The notes: generated by a model not told the origin, from the letters alone. Positions 50,632 to 60,058 are shown, counted from the first letter of the stretch. The stretch: 64,000 bases of DNA from Rhodocyclales bacterium (GCA_028292485.1 JAQGMG010000013.1:62001-126000), one strand, 5' to 3'. Translations and numbers: made by a program.

Positions 50632-51429
50632 TCAAGGCCTGATTTGCAAGGCCTGATCGAGCGCCCGCAAGTTCTTTTCCGCAACACTCCTGCTGCAGTA
50701 AAAGAAACGCTGTTCGCCGTGCGATAGATCGCGCAAAGGTAGGACGCGTACCAGGCTCGTCGTTGCTGGTCCTTGAGATTTCATCATCTCTTGCGCCTCG
50801 TCTTCCTGCATCACGACGAAATCGATCCGTTTCGCAAGAAGCAGGCTGGCGAAATGCTGCTGGCTGGTGTTGAAACGCGTGATCTCGGCGCGGGCCGAGC
50901 TGATCTTTGTCTGGACATAGTCGCTGTAGTAGAGGCCCGCCTGCACGCCCCAGCGTAGCTCGGGATGGGCGCTCCAGTTCTCCAGCGTGGCAGGTTCAGG
51001 CATCGTTGCATCGCGGCGCACCACGGCGATGTAAGGCGGAGATTCCGCAATGGGCAGGGAAAATATTCCCAGGTGCATCCGCTCGGCCGTTTTCAATCTG
51101 GCAACCGAGCACGCCAGCATCAAGCCCTTCTCGATCATCAGCAATTGACGCTGAACGGGAACCTCGCGTAGCTCGAAAGCGATACCGGCGCGCTCCAGTG
51201 CGGCTTGAGCACGTTTGCCGATGCTGCCTTGCAGCTGCCTGCCATCAAACTCCACGAGGGGCGGCCGCACATCATAGAGCACCAGCAACGGCGGCTCGGC
51301 AGCCAGTGCGGCAGAAAATGCCATGTGAATCATGGCTGGCAGCGCCAGCAATATGCAGCGGCCGGCACCAACCGGCAGACCGCGCCACGAGGTGCCGCTT
51401 CTGGCGAACACGTTCAGTCGAACACCCAT
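50632..51429 (-). CDS. Periplasmic solute-binding-like protein
   Basis: 265 residues with a long N-region signal peptide (hydrophobic part about 24-42, ending ALAA). The mature part (PPLLVLYDVRPPLVEFDGRQLQGSIGKRAQAAL) follows the amino-acid-binding (SBP_bac_3) pattern, but no transporter is adjacent. Such solitary SBPs in this group often feed signalling. It starts 2 bases after the HDOD gene stop, with a duplicated GTTCGACTGA at the junction. Confidence 0.75.
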   Translation of the reverse strand: MGVRLNVFARSGTSWRGLPVGAGRCILLALPAMIHMAFSAALAAEPPLLVLYDVRPPLVEFDGRQLQGSIGKRAQAALERAGIAFELREVPVQRQLLMIEKGLMLACSVARLKTAERMHLGIFSLPIAESPPYIAVVRRDATMPEPATLENWSAHPELRWGVQAGLYYSDYVQTKISSARAEITRFNTSQQHFASLLLAKRIDFVVMQEDEAQEMMKSQGPATTSLVRVLPLRDLSHGEQRFFYCSRSVAEKNLRALDQALQIRP

Positions 51430-51431
51430 GC

Positions 51432-52259
51432 TCAGTCGAACACCACCTCACCCTGCAACATCTCCCGTGCCATGCCAATGACATCGCTCCAGTCGAGGTC
51501 GTCGAGCACCAGCTTGGCCGCCAGGTTTCTGTCGATACCGCTGATGATGAGCTTTTCAGCCGTATCGGTTTCGATGCCAAGGGTTATCTGCGAAGCGAGA
51601 TGCACCGTGCCGGCATAAGGGCAGGCTTCGTCGACCAGTGGCGTGATGTACCAGCGCAAAGCGTTGCGGATCACTGCCGGGAAATTCCAGCGCAGCGCCA
51701 GCTCTGCGCCGGCCTCGCTGTGATCGAATTCGAGCAGCTGGCGTTCGGTGGCGGCGAGCTCGGCGACGCTCAGGCCGTGATTGTCATAGGCAATGTCACG
51801 TGCCACCGAGGGAAAGGCCATGTCGATGAGTAGCTGGCCAATGCGATGCATCAGCCCTGCCGTATAGGCGAATTCTCCGTTGATGCCGGCCATCTTGCCG
51901 AGGTCGCGGGCCAGCGTCGCCGTGAACATCGAGTGCCGCCAGAAGCAATGCAGATTGATGCCCTCGACCTTCGTGAAGGCGCCGGTAATGCCCGAAGCGA
52001 TCACCAGGGTGCGCAGGGCATTGAGGCCAATCAGCGTAACGGCATCGTCAATGGCACCGACCTTGTGGCGGGAACCGTAGTAACTCGAGTTGGCCAGACG
52101 CAGCACGCGCGCGCAGAGCGATTGATCCTGCTTGATGCGGGCGACCATCGAGCCGATATCGGCATCCTCATCGCCGAGCGAGGCGATGAGTGCCTGCACG
52201 ACCGTGGGAATGCTGGGGAGCTGCGGCACGCTGGTGAATAATCGGTCCAACGGAGTCAT
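51432..52259 (-). CDS. HDOD-domain protein
   Basis: 275 residues containing the HDOD fold (LPSIPTVVQALIASL; LCARVLRLANSSYYG; AVTLIGLNALRTLVIASGITGAF). HDOD proteins lack metal-dependent phosphodiesterase activity and act as signalling adaptors. The motif AGLMHRIGQLLI shows the usual HD pair replaced by HR, consistent with this. It forms an operon with the solute-binding gene downstream and is divergent from ubiC. Confidence 0.88.
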   Translation of the reverse strand: MTPLDRLFTSVPQLPSIPTVVQALIASLGDEDADIGSMVARIKQDQSLCARVLRLANSSYYGSRHKVGAIDDAVTLIGLNALRTLVIASGITGAFTKVEGINLHCFWRHSMFTATLARDLGKMAGINGEFAYTAGLMHRIGQLLIDMAFPSVARDIAYDNHGLSVAELAATERQLLEFDHSEAGAELALRWNFPAVIRNALRWYITPLVDEACPYAGTVHLASQITLGIETDTAEKLIISGIDRNLAAKLVLDDLDWSDVIGMAREMLQGEVVFD

Positions 52260-52416
52260 GGCACTGTCCCTTCCTGCCGCTTCGTTGCGGCATGTGTTCT
52301 GCGTGGCGATGTCACGCCACGTTTCTGTGCGGCTTATCGGGTATTACGGGCTTTCAGGCACGCGGCTTGAGCACCATTGGTCTTCTTGAGAGCGTCATTT
52401 ATCATGCTGCACTGCC

Positions 52417-52974
52417 ATGCCCGATACTTTCCCGAAACATCTGAGCGCCGGCTGGCGAAATTCGCCGCTTGCAGCCAACCACCCCTTGCACGGCTGGCTT
52501 GGTGATAGTGCCTCCCTCACGGCTCGCATCGAAGCGCGTTGCCATCAGTTTCGCGTCAAGGTGCTGACGCAAGGCCTTGGCCGACCACATCCCGACGAAG
52601 CTGTCCTGCTCGGGCTGCGCGCAGGCGAGCGGGCATGTCTGCGCGAGGTTTTGCTGATTGCAGATGACGCGCCAGTGGTTTACGCACGTTCCCTGCTGGT
52701 GCCTGAAAATCTGCGGGGTGCCTGGCGGATGTTTGCCGGCGTCGGTGGGCGCCCACTCGGCGCTGCCCTGTTTGCCGATCCCCTGGTGAGTCGTTCGCCG
52801 CTCTACACACGCTGCCTGGATGTGCGCGATGTGCGCTATCGTCGTGTTGCCAGCCTCATCAAGCTCAATGGAAAGAAAGCTTTGTGGGCGCGCCGCTCCT
52901 GCTTCGTGCGCCACGAGCGCCCCCTCATCGTTTGCGAAGTCTTCCTGCCGGCAATACTGGAGTTACGAAAATGA
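52417..52974 (+). CDS. ubiC: Chorismate pyruvate-lyase
   Basis: 185-residue enzyme that converts chorismate to 4-hydroxybenzoate for ubiquinone. Conserved parts are [50 protein letters not shown]-like, and the C-terminal [22 protein letters not shown]. The stop overlaps the ubiA ATG by 4 bases, the classical ubiCA arrangement. Confidence 0.93.
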   Translation: MPDTFPKHLSAGWRNSPLAANHPLHGWLGDSASLTARIEARCHQFRVKVLTQGLGRPHPDEAVLLGLRAGERACLREVLLIADDAPVVYARSLLVPENLRGAWRMFAGVGGRPLGAALFADPLVSRSPLYTRCLDVRDVRYRRVASLIKLNGKKALWARRSCFVRHERPLIVCEVFLPAILELRK

Positions 52975-53855
52975 CATTCTCGTTTGCGGCCCTGGTGACC
53001 AGGCTCGACGCTTATGAAAAGCTCATGCGCCTCGATAAACCCATCGGCATACTCTTGCTGTTGTGGCCGACGCTGTGGGGGCTGTGGGCGGCAAGCGGCG
53101 GCATGCCGACCTTCCTCGTGCTGTGGATATTCGTGCTCGGCACGGTGCTGATGCGCTCGGCAGGTTGTGTCATCAACGACTGGGCCGATCGCGATTTCGA
53201 TGGCGAGGTGGCGCGCACCCGCGGCCGCCCGCTGGTCACCGGACTGGTCAAGCCGAAAGAGGCGCTGTTGCTGGCTGCCGTGCTGGCAATCTGTGCCTTC
53301 CTGCTGATCCTGCCGCTGCACAAGCTGGTGTGGGCCATGTCGATACCGGCCGCGCTGCTGGCGGCAAGTTATCCCTTCACCAAGCGCTTCCTTGCCGTTC
53401 CACAGGCCTACCTCGGTGTGGCTTTCGGGTTCGGTATTCCAATGGCATTCGCTGCTTTCGACTACAGCGTGCCGGCCGTAGCCTGGTTGATGTTGCTTGC
53501 CAACGTGTTCTGGGCCGTTGCTTACGACACGGAATACGCCATGGTGGATCGCGCCGACGATCTGCGTATCGGCATACGTACCTCGGCCATCACCTTCGGC
53601 CGCTACGACGTCTTCGCCGTCATGCTCTGCTATGCCATCGCGCTGGGCATCCTGGCGCTGGTCGGCGTCATGCTCGGCCGTGGCCCGATTTACTACGGTG
53701 GGCTGGCCATTGCCGCTGCCATTGCCGCCTATCACTACACCCTGATCCGCAATCGCGATCCGCAGCAATGCTTCAAGGCCTTCCTGCACAACAACTGGCT
53801 GGGCGCGGCGGTGTTTGCAGGGCTGGCGCTGGATTACCTGTTGAAAAAACTCTGA
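52971..53855 (+). CDS. ubiA: 4-Hydroxybenzoate polyprenyltransferase
   Basis: 294-residue membrane prenyltransferase that attaches the polyprenyl tail to 4-hydroxybenzoate. The two Asp-rich magnesium motifs are present: [19 protein letters not shown] and [13 protein letters not shown]-terminal start [25 protein letters not shown] is characteristic. It overlaps ubiC by ATGA. A hairpin repeat follows it. Confidence 0.95.
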   Translation: MTFSFAALVTRLDAYEKLMRLDKPIGILLLLWPTLWGLWAASGGMPTFLVLWIFVLGTVLMRSAGCVINDWADRDFDGEVARTRGRPLVTGLVKPKEALLLAAVLAICAFLLILPLHKLVWAMSIPAALLAASYPFTKRFLAVPQAYLGVAFGFGIPMAFAAFDYSVPAVAWLMLLANVFWAVAYDTEYAMVDRADDLRIGIRTSAITFGRYDVFAVMLCYAIALGILALVGVMLGRGPIYYGGLAIAAAIAAYHYTLIRNRDPQQCFKAFLHNNWLGAAVFAGLALDYLLKKL

Positions 53856-53866
53856 AGCGCCGCCAT

Positions 53867-53940
53867 GTAGGGTGCCAGTAAGCGCACTGCACTGCACCGC
53901 AGCGTGATGGTGCAGTGCGCTGCGCTTACTGACACCCTAC
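53867..53940. repeat. GTAGGGTG...CACCCTAC inverted repeat
   Basis: 74-base near-perfect hairpin: GTAGGGTGCCAGTAAGCGCA pairs with TGCGCTTACTGACACCCTAC, and the inner GCACTGCAC pairs with GTGCAGTGC. It differs from the GTAGGTTGGGG family. Between ubiA and tldD, likely a transcription barrier or MITE-like relic. Confidence 0.8.
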
Positions 53941-54025
53941 GCTTTGTAGCTTGTGCGCCTGCCGCAGAACTACACCGCTGAATCCGCTAAACTCCAATCT
54001 TCCCTTCGCAGCACCGAAAGAGCCC

Positions 54026-55486
54026 ATGAACGCCATTACCTCTCCCCCTTTCAAAGCCCTCAATACCGCACGCGAGCTGTTGCTGCTGCCCGGCGGGCTC
54101 AACGAAGCGGTGCTGAGCAAGGTGCTGGGTTCGATCATGAGTCACCAGGTCGACTACGCCGACCTGTATTTCCAGTACCAGCGTTCCGAGGGCTGGAGCC
54201 TGGAAGAGGGCATCGTCAAGTCCGGTAGCTTCAGCATCGAGCAGGGCGTTGGCGTGCGTGCGATTGCGGGGGAGAAAACAGCCTTCGCCTATTCCGACGA
54301 CGTCAGCCTCAAGGCTCTCACCGAAACCGCCAACACCACACGCGCCATTGCCGCTGCGGGCAGCGCGCGCAAGGTCAAGGTCGCGGCCGCAAAGAACAAC
54401 CCCCTGGCGCTGTATGCCGATCTCGATCCGATCGCCGCCCTGCCGGCGACCGAGAAGGTACGCATGCTCGAGCGCCTCGAAGCGTTTGCACGTGCCGAAG
54501 ACCCCCGCATCATCCAGGTCATGGCCTACCTCGCCGCGACCTGGGAGGTCGTGCTCGTCGCGCGTTCCGACGGTCATCTGGCCGCCGATGTGCGCCCGCT
54601 GGTGCGCATCTCGCTATCGGTCGTGATGGAAGAAAACGGTCGCCGTGAGCAGGGTTCGTCGGGCGGCGGCGCGCGCATGGATTTCGGCTTCTTCAACGAC
54701 GAAGTATTACGTGAATACGCACGCCAGGCCGCGCATCAGGCGCGGGTCAATCTCGGCGCGCGTTCCGCTCCTGCCGGCACCATGACCGTGGTGCTCGGCA
54801 ACGGCTGGCCGGGCATCCTGCTGCACGAAGCCATCGGCCACGGCCTCGAAGGCGATTTCAACCGCAAGGGCAGCTCTGCCTTCGCCGGCATGATGGGCAA
54901 GCAGGTGGCCGCCAAGGGTGTGACCGTCGTCGATGACGGCACGCTGAAAGACCGCCGCGGCTCGTTGACCATCGACGACGAAGGCAACCCGACACGCCGC
55001 ACCATACTGATCGAAGACGGCATCCTCGTTGGCTACATGCAGGACATGATGAATGCACGCCTCATGGGCGTCGCGCCGACCGGCAACGGCCGCCGTGAAT
55101 CGTTCGCACATCTGCCCATGCCGCGCATGACAAATACATTGATGCTCGGCGGCGATACGCCGGCAGAAGAAATCATCGCCTCGGTAAAGAACGGTCTGTA
55201 CGCCGTCAATTTCGGCGGTGGTCAGGTCGACATCACCAGCGGCAAATTCGTCTTCTCCGCCGCCGAGGCTTACATCATCAAGGACGGCAAGATCGGCCAG
55301 GCCGTCAAGGGCGCAACGCTCATCGGCAACGGTCCTGACGCACTGACCAAGGTAACAATGATCGGCAATGATCTGAAGCTTGATCCCGGTGTCGGTACCT
55401 GTGGCAAGGAAGGGCAGAGCGTGCCGGTGGGAGTAGGTCAGCCGACATTAAGGATGGAAGGACTCACGGTGGGCGGAACCGCTTAG
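54026..55486 (+). CDS. tldD: Metalloprotease TldD
   Basis: 486-residue subunit of the TldD/TldE (PmbA) protease that degrades unfolded peptides and matures some modified peptides. The zinc motif HEAIGHGLEGDF is present near residue 270, with the conserved DDGTLKDRRGSLTIDDEGNPT and C-terminal GTCGKEGQSVPVGVGQPTLRM. The ATG at 54026 follows GAAAGAGCCC; an in-frame codon at 53951 lies within intergenic sequence. The tldE partner is not in the window. Confidence 0.95.
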   Translation: MNAITSPPFKALNTARELLLLPGGLNEAVLSKVLGSIMSHQVDYADLYFQYQRSEGWSLEEGIVKSGSFSIEQGVGVRAIAGEKTAFAYSDDVSLKALTETANTTRAIAAAGSARKVKVAAAKNNPLALYADLDPIAALPATEKVRMLERLEAFARAEDPRIIQVMAYLAATWEVVLVARSDGHLAADVRPLVRISLSVVMEENGRREQGSSGGGARMDFGFFNDEVLREYARQAAHQARVNLGARSAPAGTMTVVLGNGWPGILLHEAIGHGLEGDFNRKGSSAFAGMMGKQVAAKGVTVVDDGTLKDRRGSLTIDDEGNPTRRTILIEDGILVGYMQDMMNARLMGVAPTGNGRRESFAHLPMPRMTNTLMLGGDTPAEEIIASVKNGLYAVNFGGGQVDITSGKFVFSAAEAYIIKDGKIGQAVKGATLIGNGPDALTKVTMIGNDLKLDPGVGTCGKEGQSVPVGVGQPTLRMEGLTVGGTA

Positions 55487-55594
55487 CCAGTAATGAGCTA
55501 GTTACGTTTATGTCGCGCTTAACGCTTGCATTGATAATGCAGAGCAAGACAAAGAGCCGCCGTACCGTCGTTGTGGATGAAATGACCGAGCCTG

Positions 55595-56143
55595 CTACAT
55601 CACATTCCTGAGCGAAATACTGTTGAAAATCACTTGTATGCTCAGCGATTTGACTTCGGCGGCCGTCGCTGGCGTGAGAACCACCTCAGCATAACCATAG
55701 TTTCCTGGCAGAAATACAGTTGTCAGATCAAATTGCTTGCTCTTACGTTGGCTGGCGTACTCATTCGGCTTATTTTCATCGTAAGGCGGACCCCATGACA
55801 CGGTCATTTTTGCGCCATTGAATTGTGCCGTTGATAAATTTCCAACGCCAATTTTTGCTTTGTATCCATCGAGGTAAGGTGTGAGATTTCTTGCAATCAC
55901 AGGGAATTGTCCGAAATTGGTCTTGGCAACCCCATAAGTATTTTCTTCCGTGCTTACAGTTGCCGCATCATCTTTCATGAGCGATTCCAGCTGCATGAGT
56001 GCTACCTTGCCTTCTACTTCAGCCAAACGTTTGGCAAGGGTTTTCTGTTCTTTTGCCTGCTCATCAATTGTTGGATCGCCTTGAGAGCAGCCAGCCACTG
56101 AGAAAAACAACACGCTTACGCAGATTTTCGAAATCAAATGCAT
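55595..56143 (-). CDS. Putative lipoprotein, DUF3251-like
   Basis: 182 residues with lipobox VAGC (Cys19). A heptad-like helix follows (AKEQKTLAKRLAEVEGKVALMQLES), then a beta-rich domain (YKAKIGVGNLSTAQFNGAKMTVSWG). The combination resembles the DUF3251/YajI type, by memory, without a search. It has lower GC than its neighbours and stands alone between tldD (convergent) and a methyltransferase. The 55487-55594 gap contains a TGCATT-GAT-AATGCA hairpin. Confidence 0.72.
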   Translation of the reverse strand: MHLISKICVSVLFFSVAGCSQGDPTIDEQAKEQKTLAKRLAEVEGKVALMQLESLMKDDAATVSTEENTYGVAKTNFGQFPVIARNLTPYLDGYKAKIGVGNLSTAQFNGAKMTVSWGPPYDENKPNEYASQRKSKQFDLTTVFLPGNYGYAEVVLTPATAAEVKSLSIQVIFNSISLRNVM

Positions 56144-56385
56144 TATGAAATCCCCGGATTTTTTGAAGCCAAATATGGGCCAATTCTCATCGAAGATGGC
56201 GCATGGAGTGACGCTCGAACTCTTATCCCTGCAGCATAGATTATTCTAATGTCATCGACTGGGTCGAGTCGATTGCCTAAAACTCAAACCAAACCGCAGC
56301 TAGCCAGTAAGGTGGTTTGCAAAGCAATCCACCATCAGTGCCAAACTGCGTGGGGGATGTCGCTTAATCCGGCCCACCCTCCGTT

Positions 56386-57099
56386 TTAGATAACGCGCTC
56401 TGCCACCAGCAACACATTCGCAAACTTCGTCCCTTCGCTCATTGGCAGCTGCTTCACGCTGAAGCCCAGCGATTCAAGCAACGCGATCCATTCCGTCATT
56501 GGCCGGCACCACAGCTTGCATAGCGTGCGGTTGCGGGCGAGGACGACGGCTTTGTCGATCCAGTTGCTCCAGCGGAATCCCCAGCCGGCGTCGGCATCGC
56601 CGACGCGCAACAACAGGCGTCCGCCCGGGCGTAGCGCTGCGAAGACGCGGCGCAGCACGTCTTCCTGCGCGGCGTATTCAACGTAGTGCAGTACGTCCAT
56701 GATGATGGCCACGTCGGCTGAGCCGAAATCCTCTTTGCATATGTCGCCGCAGCGGATGTCGGCGCTGGCGCCGAGGGCGATATTGGCGCGCGCTACGTCA
56801 GCAGAGAAGAGTTCGATGCCGCGCAATTGTAGATCGCGAGGCGGTGCGGACAAATCTGCATACCAGTTGCCCTGCGCATGCTGCTGGCAGGCGTCGAGCA
56901 GCCAGGCGGCGAGCAGTCCTTGGCCGCAACCAAGATCGAGGACGCTCTCGCCGTCGCGTATCAGGCCGTGCCGCAAGACGCCCATGAACAGCGGGTCGCC
57001 ACCGAGCTTGCCCTGTGCCCACTTGTAAGCAATACGCCCTGCAGGCAGGTAGCGCGAGGAGGCCTCGGCGATGACTGTTTCGGAATATTCGGGCTTCAT
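56386..57099 (-). CDS. Class I SAM-dependent methyltransferase
   Basis: 237 residues. Motif I VLDLGCGQGLLAAWLL near 52-67, IRCGDICKEDFGSADVAIIMDVLHYVE (motif II and III region), and LRPGGRLLLRVGDADAGWGFRWSNWID. The last part, rich in Trp, resembles methyltransferases of aryl polyene or lipid clusters, but none of those genes are nearby. The ATG at 57099 (MKPEYSETV) is preferred over 57153, whose extra residues lack family likeness. Confidence 0.8.
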   Translation of the reverse strand: MKPEYSETVIAEASSRYLPAGRIAYKWAQGKLGGDPLFMGVLRHGLIRDGESVLDLGCGQGLLAAWLLDACQQHAQGNWYADLSAPPRDLQLRGIELFSADVARANIALGASADIRCGDICKEDFGSADVAIIMDVLHYVEYAAQEDVLRRVFAALRPGGRLLLRVGDADAGWGFRWSNWIDKAVVLARNRTLCKLWCRPMTEWIALLESLGFSVKQLPMSEGTKFANVLLVAERVI

Positions 57100-57259
57100 G
57101 TGTGGCGTGTGCGCTTCAGGCCGCAGCGGCCTGCGGAGTCGGTCGTGCGGCAATTTTACGCTGCGGTGCGTGATGGGGCTAGCGGAGCCCGACCTGTGGG
57201 CTCACGGCTGGCGTGCTGCCGACATGGTGCTTATCGAGGTCCTCGTGAAACACGACAGT

Positions 57260-57355
57260 CCGTTCGGGCCGGGTGCCGCGCAGCGGTGTATCGAGGCCTG
57301 TGCGTGATCGACCACCCCTCGATACAGCCGCTGCGCGGCCACTCGGGGCGAACGG
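57260..57355. repeat. REP-like imperfect inverted repeat
   Basis: CCGTTCGGGCCGGGTGCCGCGCAGCGG...TATCGAGG pairs with CCTCGATA...CCGCTGCGCGGCCACTCGGGGCGAACGG, giving arms of about 38 bases with a few mismatches and a 20-base loop. It is of the kind seen in many proteobacteria with the GTTCG...CGAAC ends. It occupies the Pit-methyltransferase gap; the remaining 57100-57259 holds no gene. Confidence 0.7.
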
Positions 57356-57391
57356 CTTCGACGGTGCCACAAGGTTTCGCCTTGCCTGCTG

Positions 57392-58396
57392 TTACAGGAG
57401 GTGCGTGCCGGCCTGATACGCAATGGCCGCGATCAGCGCGCTGGCCGGAATGGTCAGCACCCAGGCCCAGACGATGCTGCTGGCCAGACCCCAGCGCACT
57501 GCCGACATGCGGTGCGCCGAGCCCACGCCGACGATGGCACCGGTGATGGTATGCGTGGTGGATACGGGTATGCCGAGTGCCGAGGCCAGGAATAGCGTAA
57601 TGGCGCCGCCCGTTTCCGCACAGAAGCCGCCAACCGGTTTGAGCTTGGTGATGCCCTGGCCCATGGTCTTGACGATGCGCCAGCCGCCGAACATGGTGCC
57701 GAGACCGATTGCCGTATAACAGCTCACCACGACCCAGCCAGGCACGTCCTCGCCCTGATTGGTAACGCCGGCCGCGATCAGCAGCAGCCAGATGATGCCG
57801 ATGGTTTTCTGTGCGTCATTGCCGCCGTGACCAAGGCTGTAGGCAGCGGCCGAAACCAGTTGCATGCGCCGGAACCAGCGGTCGACGCGCGCTGGTGTTG
57901 CGCGGCGGAAGGTCCATGCCACCAGTACCATCATGAAGGTGCCGAGCAGCATGCCGAGTAGCGGCGAGAGGACGATGAACAGTACCGTCTTGCCGATGCC
58001 CGAGCCTACCAGCGGACCGACACCGGCCTTGGCCATGGTCGCACCGACGATGCCGCCGATGAGCGCATGCGAGGAGCTCGATGGAATGCCGTAGAACCAG
58101 GTAACCAGGTTCCACACCACGGCACCTATCAAGGCGCCGAACACGACGTATTGGTCTACCGCAGTCGGGTCGACGATGCCCTTGCCAATGGTTGCAGCGA
58201 CATGCGTGCCGAAGATGAAGAGCGCGATGAAGTTGAAGGTCGCTGCCCAGATGACAGCGTGTTTCGGCTTGAGCACACCGGTCGACACGACGGTGGCAAT
58301 CGAATTGGCCGCGTCATGAAAACCGTTGAGGAAGTCGAAGAAAAGTGCGAGGCCGACGAGGCCGATGACGACCGCGAGGCTGATGTGAAGGTGCAT
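57392..58396 (-). CDS. Low-affinity inorganic phosphate transporter (PiT family)
   Basis: 334-residue membrane protein that imports phosphate, probably as metal-phosphate with protons. Both PiT signature regions are visible: DFLNGFHDAANSIATVVSTGVL and the inverted copy SLGHGGNDAQKTIGIIWLLL. Also GIPVSTTHTITGAIVGVGSAHR. It begins 3 bases after the DUF47 gene ends, so the two are one operon. Confidence 0.93.
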   Translation of the reverse strand: MHLHISLAVVIGLVGLALFFDFLNGFHDAANSIATVVSTGVLKPKHAVIWAATFNFIALFIFGTHVAATIGKGIVDPTAVDQYVVFGALIGAVVWNLVTWFYGIPSSSSHALIGGIVGATMAKAGVGPLVGSGIGKTVLFIVLSPLLGMLLGTFMMVLVAWTFRRATPARVDRWFRRMQLVSAAAYSLGHGGNDAQKTIGIIWLLLIAAGVTNQGEDVPGWVVVSCYTAIGLGTMFGGWRIVKTMGQGITKLKPVGGFCAETGGAITLFLASALGIPVSTTHTITGAIVGVGSAHRMSAVRWGLASSIVWAWVLTIPASALIAAIAYQAGTHLL

Positions 58397-58399
58397 TGC

Positions 58400-59026
58400 C
58401 TAGACGCTTTCCAGCACGATGCTTTCGACGTGCTTGGACACATCCTTGCAGCAGTCGGTGATCTTTTCGAGTACCTGGTAGACGGTCGACAGCTTCATGA
58501 CTTTCATCGCATCGGTTTCCTTGCGGAACAGAGTCGAAATCGCCGTGCGCATGACGCGGTCGCAGTCGCTTTCGAGCTGCTCGATTTCGCGGCAGGTGCG
58601 CATCATGTCTGATGCCGAACGCATATCGTCGAGCAGCGATACGACGTGCTTGACGCGCTCGCAACACGACAGCGTGAGATTGGCCATCTGACGCGCTTCG
58701 GCTGTATAGCTTTCGACGTTGTAGAGCGTCACCGACTCCGCGACGTCCTGGATGGCGTCGACCACGTCGTCCATGGCGGAGATCAGTTGATGGATCTCGT
58801 CGCGATCAAAAGGCGTAATGAACGTGCGGTGCAGCAGTGCGATGACGTCGTGGGTGATGCCGTCGGCGCGGACTTCGCGCGAGTCGATGGCTTCGATGCG
58901 CGTTTTCGCATCCCCTTCGTTGGCCATCAATTGAGCGAGTTCCTTGGCGGCAAGCACCATTTGCTCGGCATGGGCATTGAATAATTCAAAAAAACGGCCC
59001 TCGCGGGGCATCAGACGACCAAACAT
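58400..59026 (-). CDS. DUF47 (PhoU-like) phosphate transport regulator
   Basis: 208 residues, starting MFGRLMPREGRFFELFN, the usual start of this family. All-helical PhoU-like fold with EIHQLISAMDDVVDAIQDVAE and EIEQLESDCDRVM as metal-binding acidic helices. It is thought to regulate the adjacent PiT transporter. A Pho-box-like site lies just upstream. Confidence 0.92.
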   Translation of the reverse strand: MFGRLMPREGRFFELFNAHAEQMVLAAKELAQLMANEGDAKTRIEAIDSREVRADGITHDVIALLHRTFITPFDRDEIHQLISAMDDVVDAIQDVAESVTLYNVESYTAEARQMANLTLSCCERVKHVVSLLDDMRSASDMMRTCREIEQLESDCDRVMRTAISTLFRKETDAMKVMKLSTVYQVLEKITDCCKDVSKHVESIVLESV

Positions 59027-59039
59027 GGGGAAGTGCCAG

Positions 59040-59057
59040 GTTACAGAATTGTGACGA
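59040..59057 (-). promoter_or_regulatory. Pho-box-like site upstream of the DUF47-pit operon
   Basis: On the minus strand TCGTCACAATTCTGTAAC matches the Pho-box consensus at 13 of 18 positions by eye, in the two-repeat form. It ends 13 bases before the ATG. A -10-like TACAAT (minus strand, just upstream) would put the start point within or near the box. That geometry is more consistent with repression than activation. Confidence 0.45.
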
Positions 59058-59134
59058 TTGTAATGCGAGGCGCCACGCGCAGGGGTATTCGACTGATTGC
59101 AGGGTCAACAACAGGTGTCGCGGGTAGTTCGTGA

Positions 59135-59878
59135 TCAGGACTCTGGAGCAGATATGGAACCATCGTGTTGCAGTACTGGCTGCAGGTGCCATGCCGCCAG
59201 AGAGTCCAGCGGTGTCCATCGGCTGACTTTGACGTGGGCCTGCTGCAAGCCCTTGCCGATCCAGGTATTGCACGTGTCGAAGAGGTTGTATGAGCCCCTC
59301 GCTTCATAGAATGCATCCAGGGCGCCGTAGTGCCGGCCCGGGATCACGACGCTCTGGCCGTCGGACGCAAGCGCCAGTGAACCGTGGACGTAACCGATCA
59401 GCGACGCGTATTGCCGGGCAGACAAGGGCAGCTTGTAAAGGCGGGTGCTGAGGTTCAGGTTCGGCAGGTAATTGACGTGCAGCAGCGTGCGATGTCCGCC
59501 TGCCAGGGCGCCGAAGGCCCTGCCTGCGGTGATGTCGCTCAGGTTCTGCGTGTTCAGGTAGAACTCGCGGTCGCCCCAGCCGATGGCGATATAGGCGGGG
59601 CTGGCGGGCGGTGCCAGGAAATCTCTTGTTGGAAAGCTCGTCGTCCAGTCGAAGATCGATGTCTTCACCGGGAAAACGAAGTCCACATGCACGCCGTTCG
59701 AGATGGCATATGCGTCTATGGTCTTGTTGTCCTGATCCTGCAGTGCGTTGGCGGGGAACAGCACCATCAGGTAAGCAGCGAGGAAATAGAGGGCGGCCGC
59801 TACGAGTGGCAAGGCCAGCAGGCCGCCAGCGAGGCGGCAGATGAGTTTACGGCGGCGTCGCAATGCAGTAGGTGCCAT
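59135..59878 (-). CDS. DUF2459 (TIGR02117-type) membrane protein
   Basis: 247 residues from the ATG at 59878 (an upstream TTG at 59905 has a spaced AAGG and is an alternative). One N-terminal helix (LICRLAGGLLALPLVAAALYFLAAYL), then a conserved soluble domain: SNGVHVDFVFPVKTSIFDW, AIGWGDREFYLNT and LFDTCNTWIGKGLQQAHVKVS. These three blocks define the family, whose function is unknown; the Cys/His residues hint at a protease-like or lipid-related fold. Stands alone. Confidence 0.82.
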   Translation of the reverse strand: MAPTALRRRRKLICRLAGGLLALPLVAAALYFLAAYLMVLFPANALQDQDNKTIDAYAISNGVHVDFVFPVKTSIFDWTTSFPTRDFLAPPASPAYIAIGWGDREFYLNTQNLSDITAGRAFGALAGGHRTLLHVNYLPNLNLSTRLYKLPLSARQYASLIGYVHGSLALASDGQSVVIPGRHYGALDAFYEARGSYNLFDTCNTWIGKGLQQAHVKVSRWTPLDSLAAWHLQPVLQHDGSISAPES

Positions 59879-59973
59879 ACGAGTCGTGATTTCGTGAAGT
59901 TGCAACTCGTGTGCCTTTCCGGATGACTCTGCCGTTTTTGTGCAGATCGCAGGGAGCGGAAAACTTTCGTTAC

Positions 59974-60058
59974 GTCATTCCCGCGAAAGCGGGAATCCAC
60001 ATTCACTTGATACGGCCACTTGTGCAGTGAGGTGGATTCCCGCTTTCGCGGGAATGAC
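59974..60058. repeat. dRS3-like paired palindrome (copy E)
   Basis: GTCATTCCCGCGAAAGCGGG...ATCCAC at the left and GTGGATTCCCGC...GGAATGAC at the right form an 85-base unit with the exact ATTCCC-N8-GGGAAT core at each end. It lies between the DUF2459 gene and the MXKDX terminator. Confidence 0.85.
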
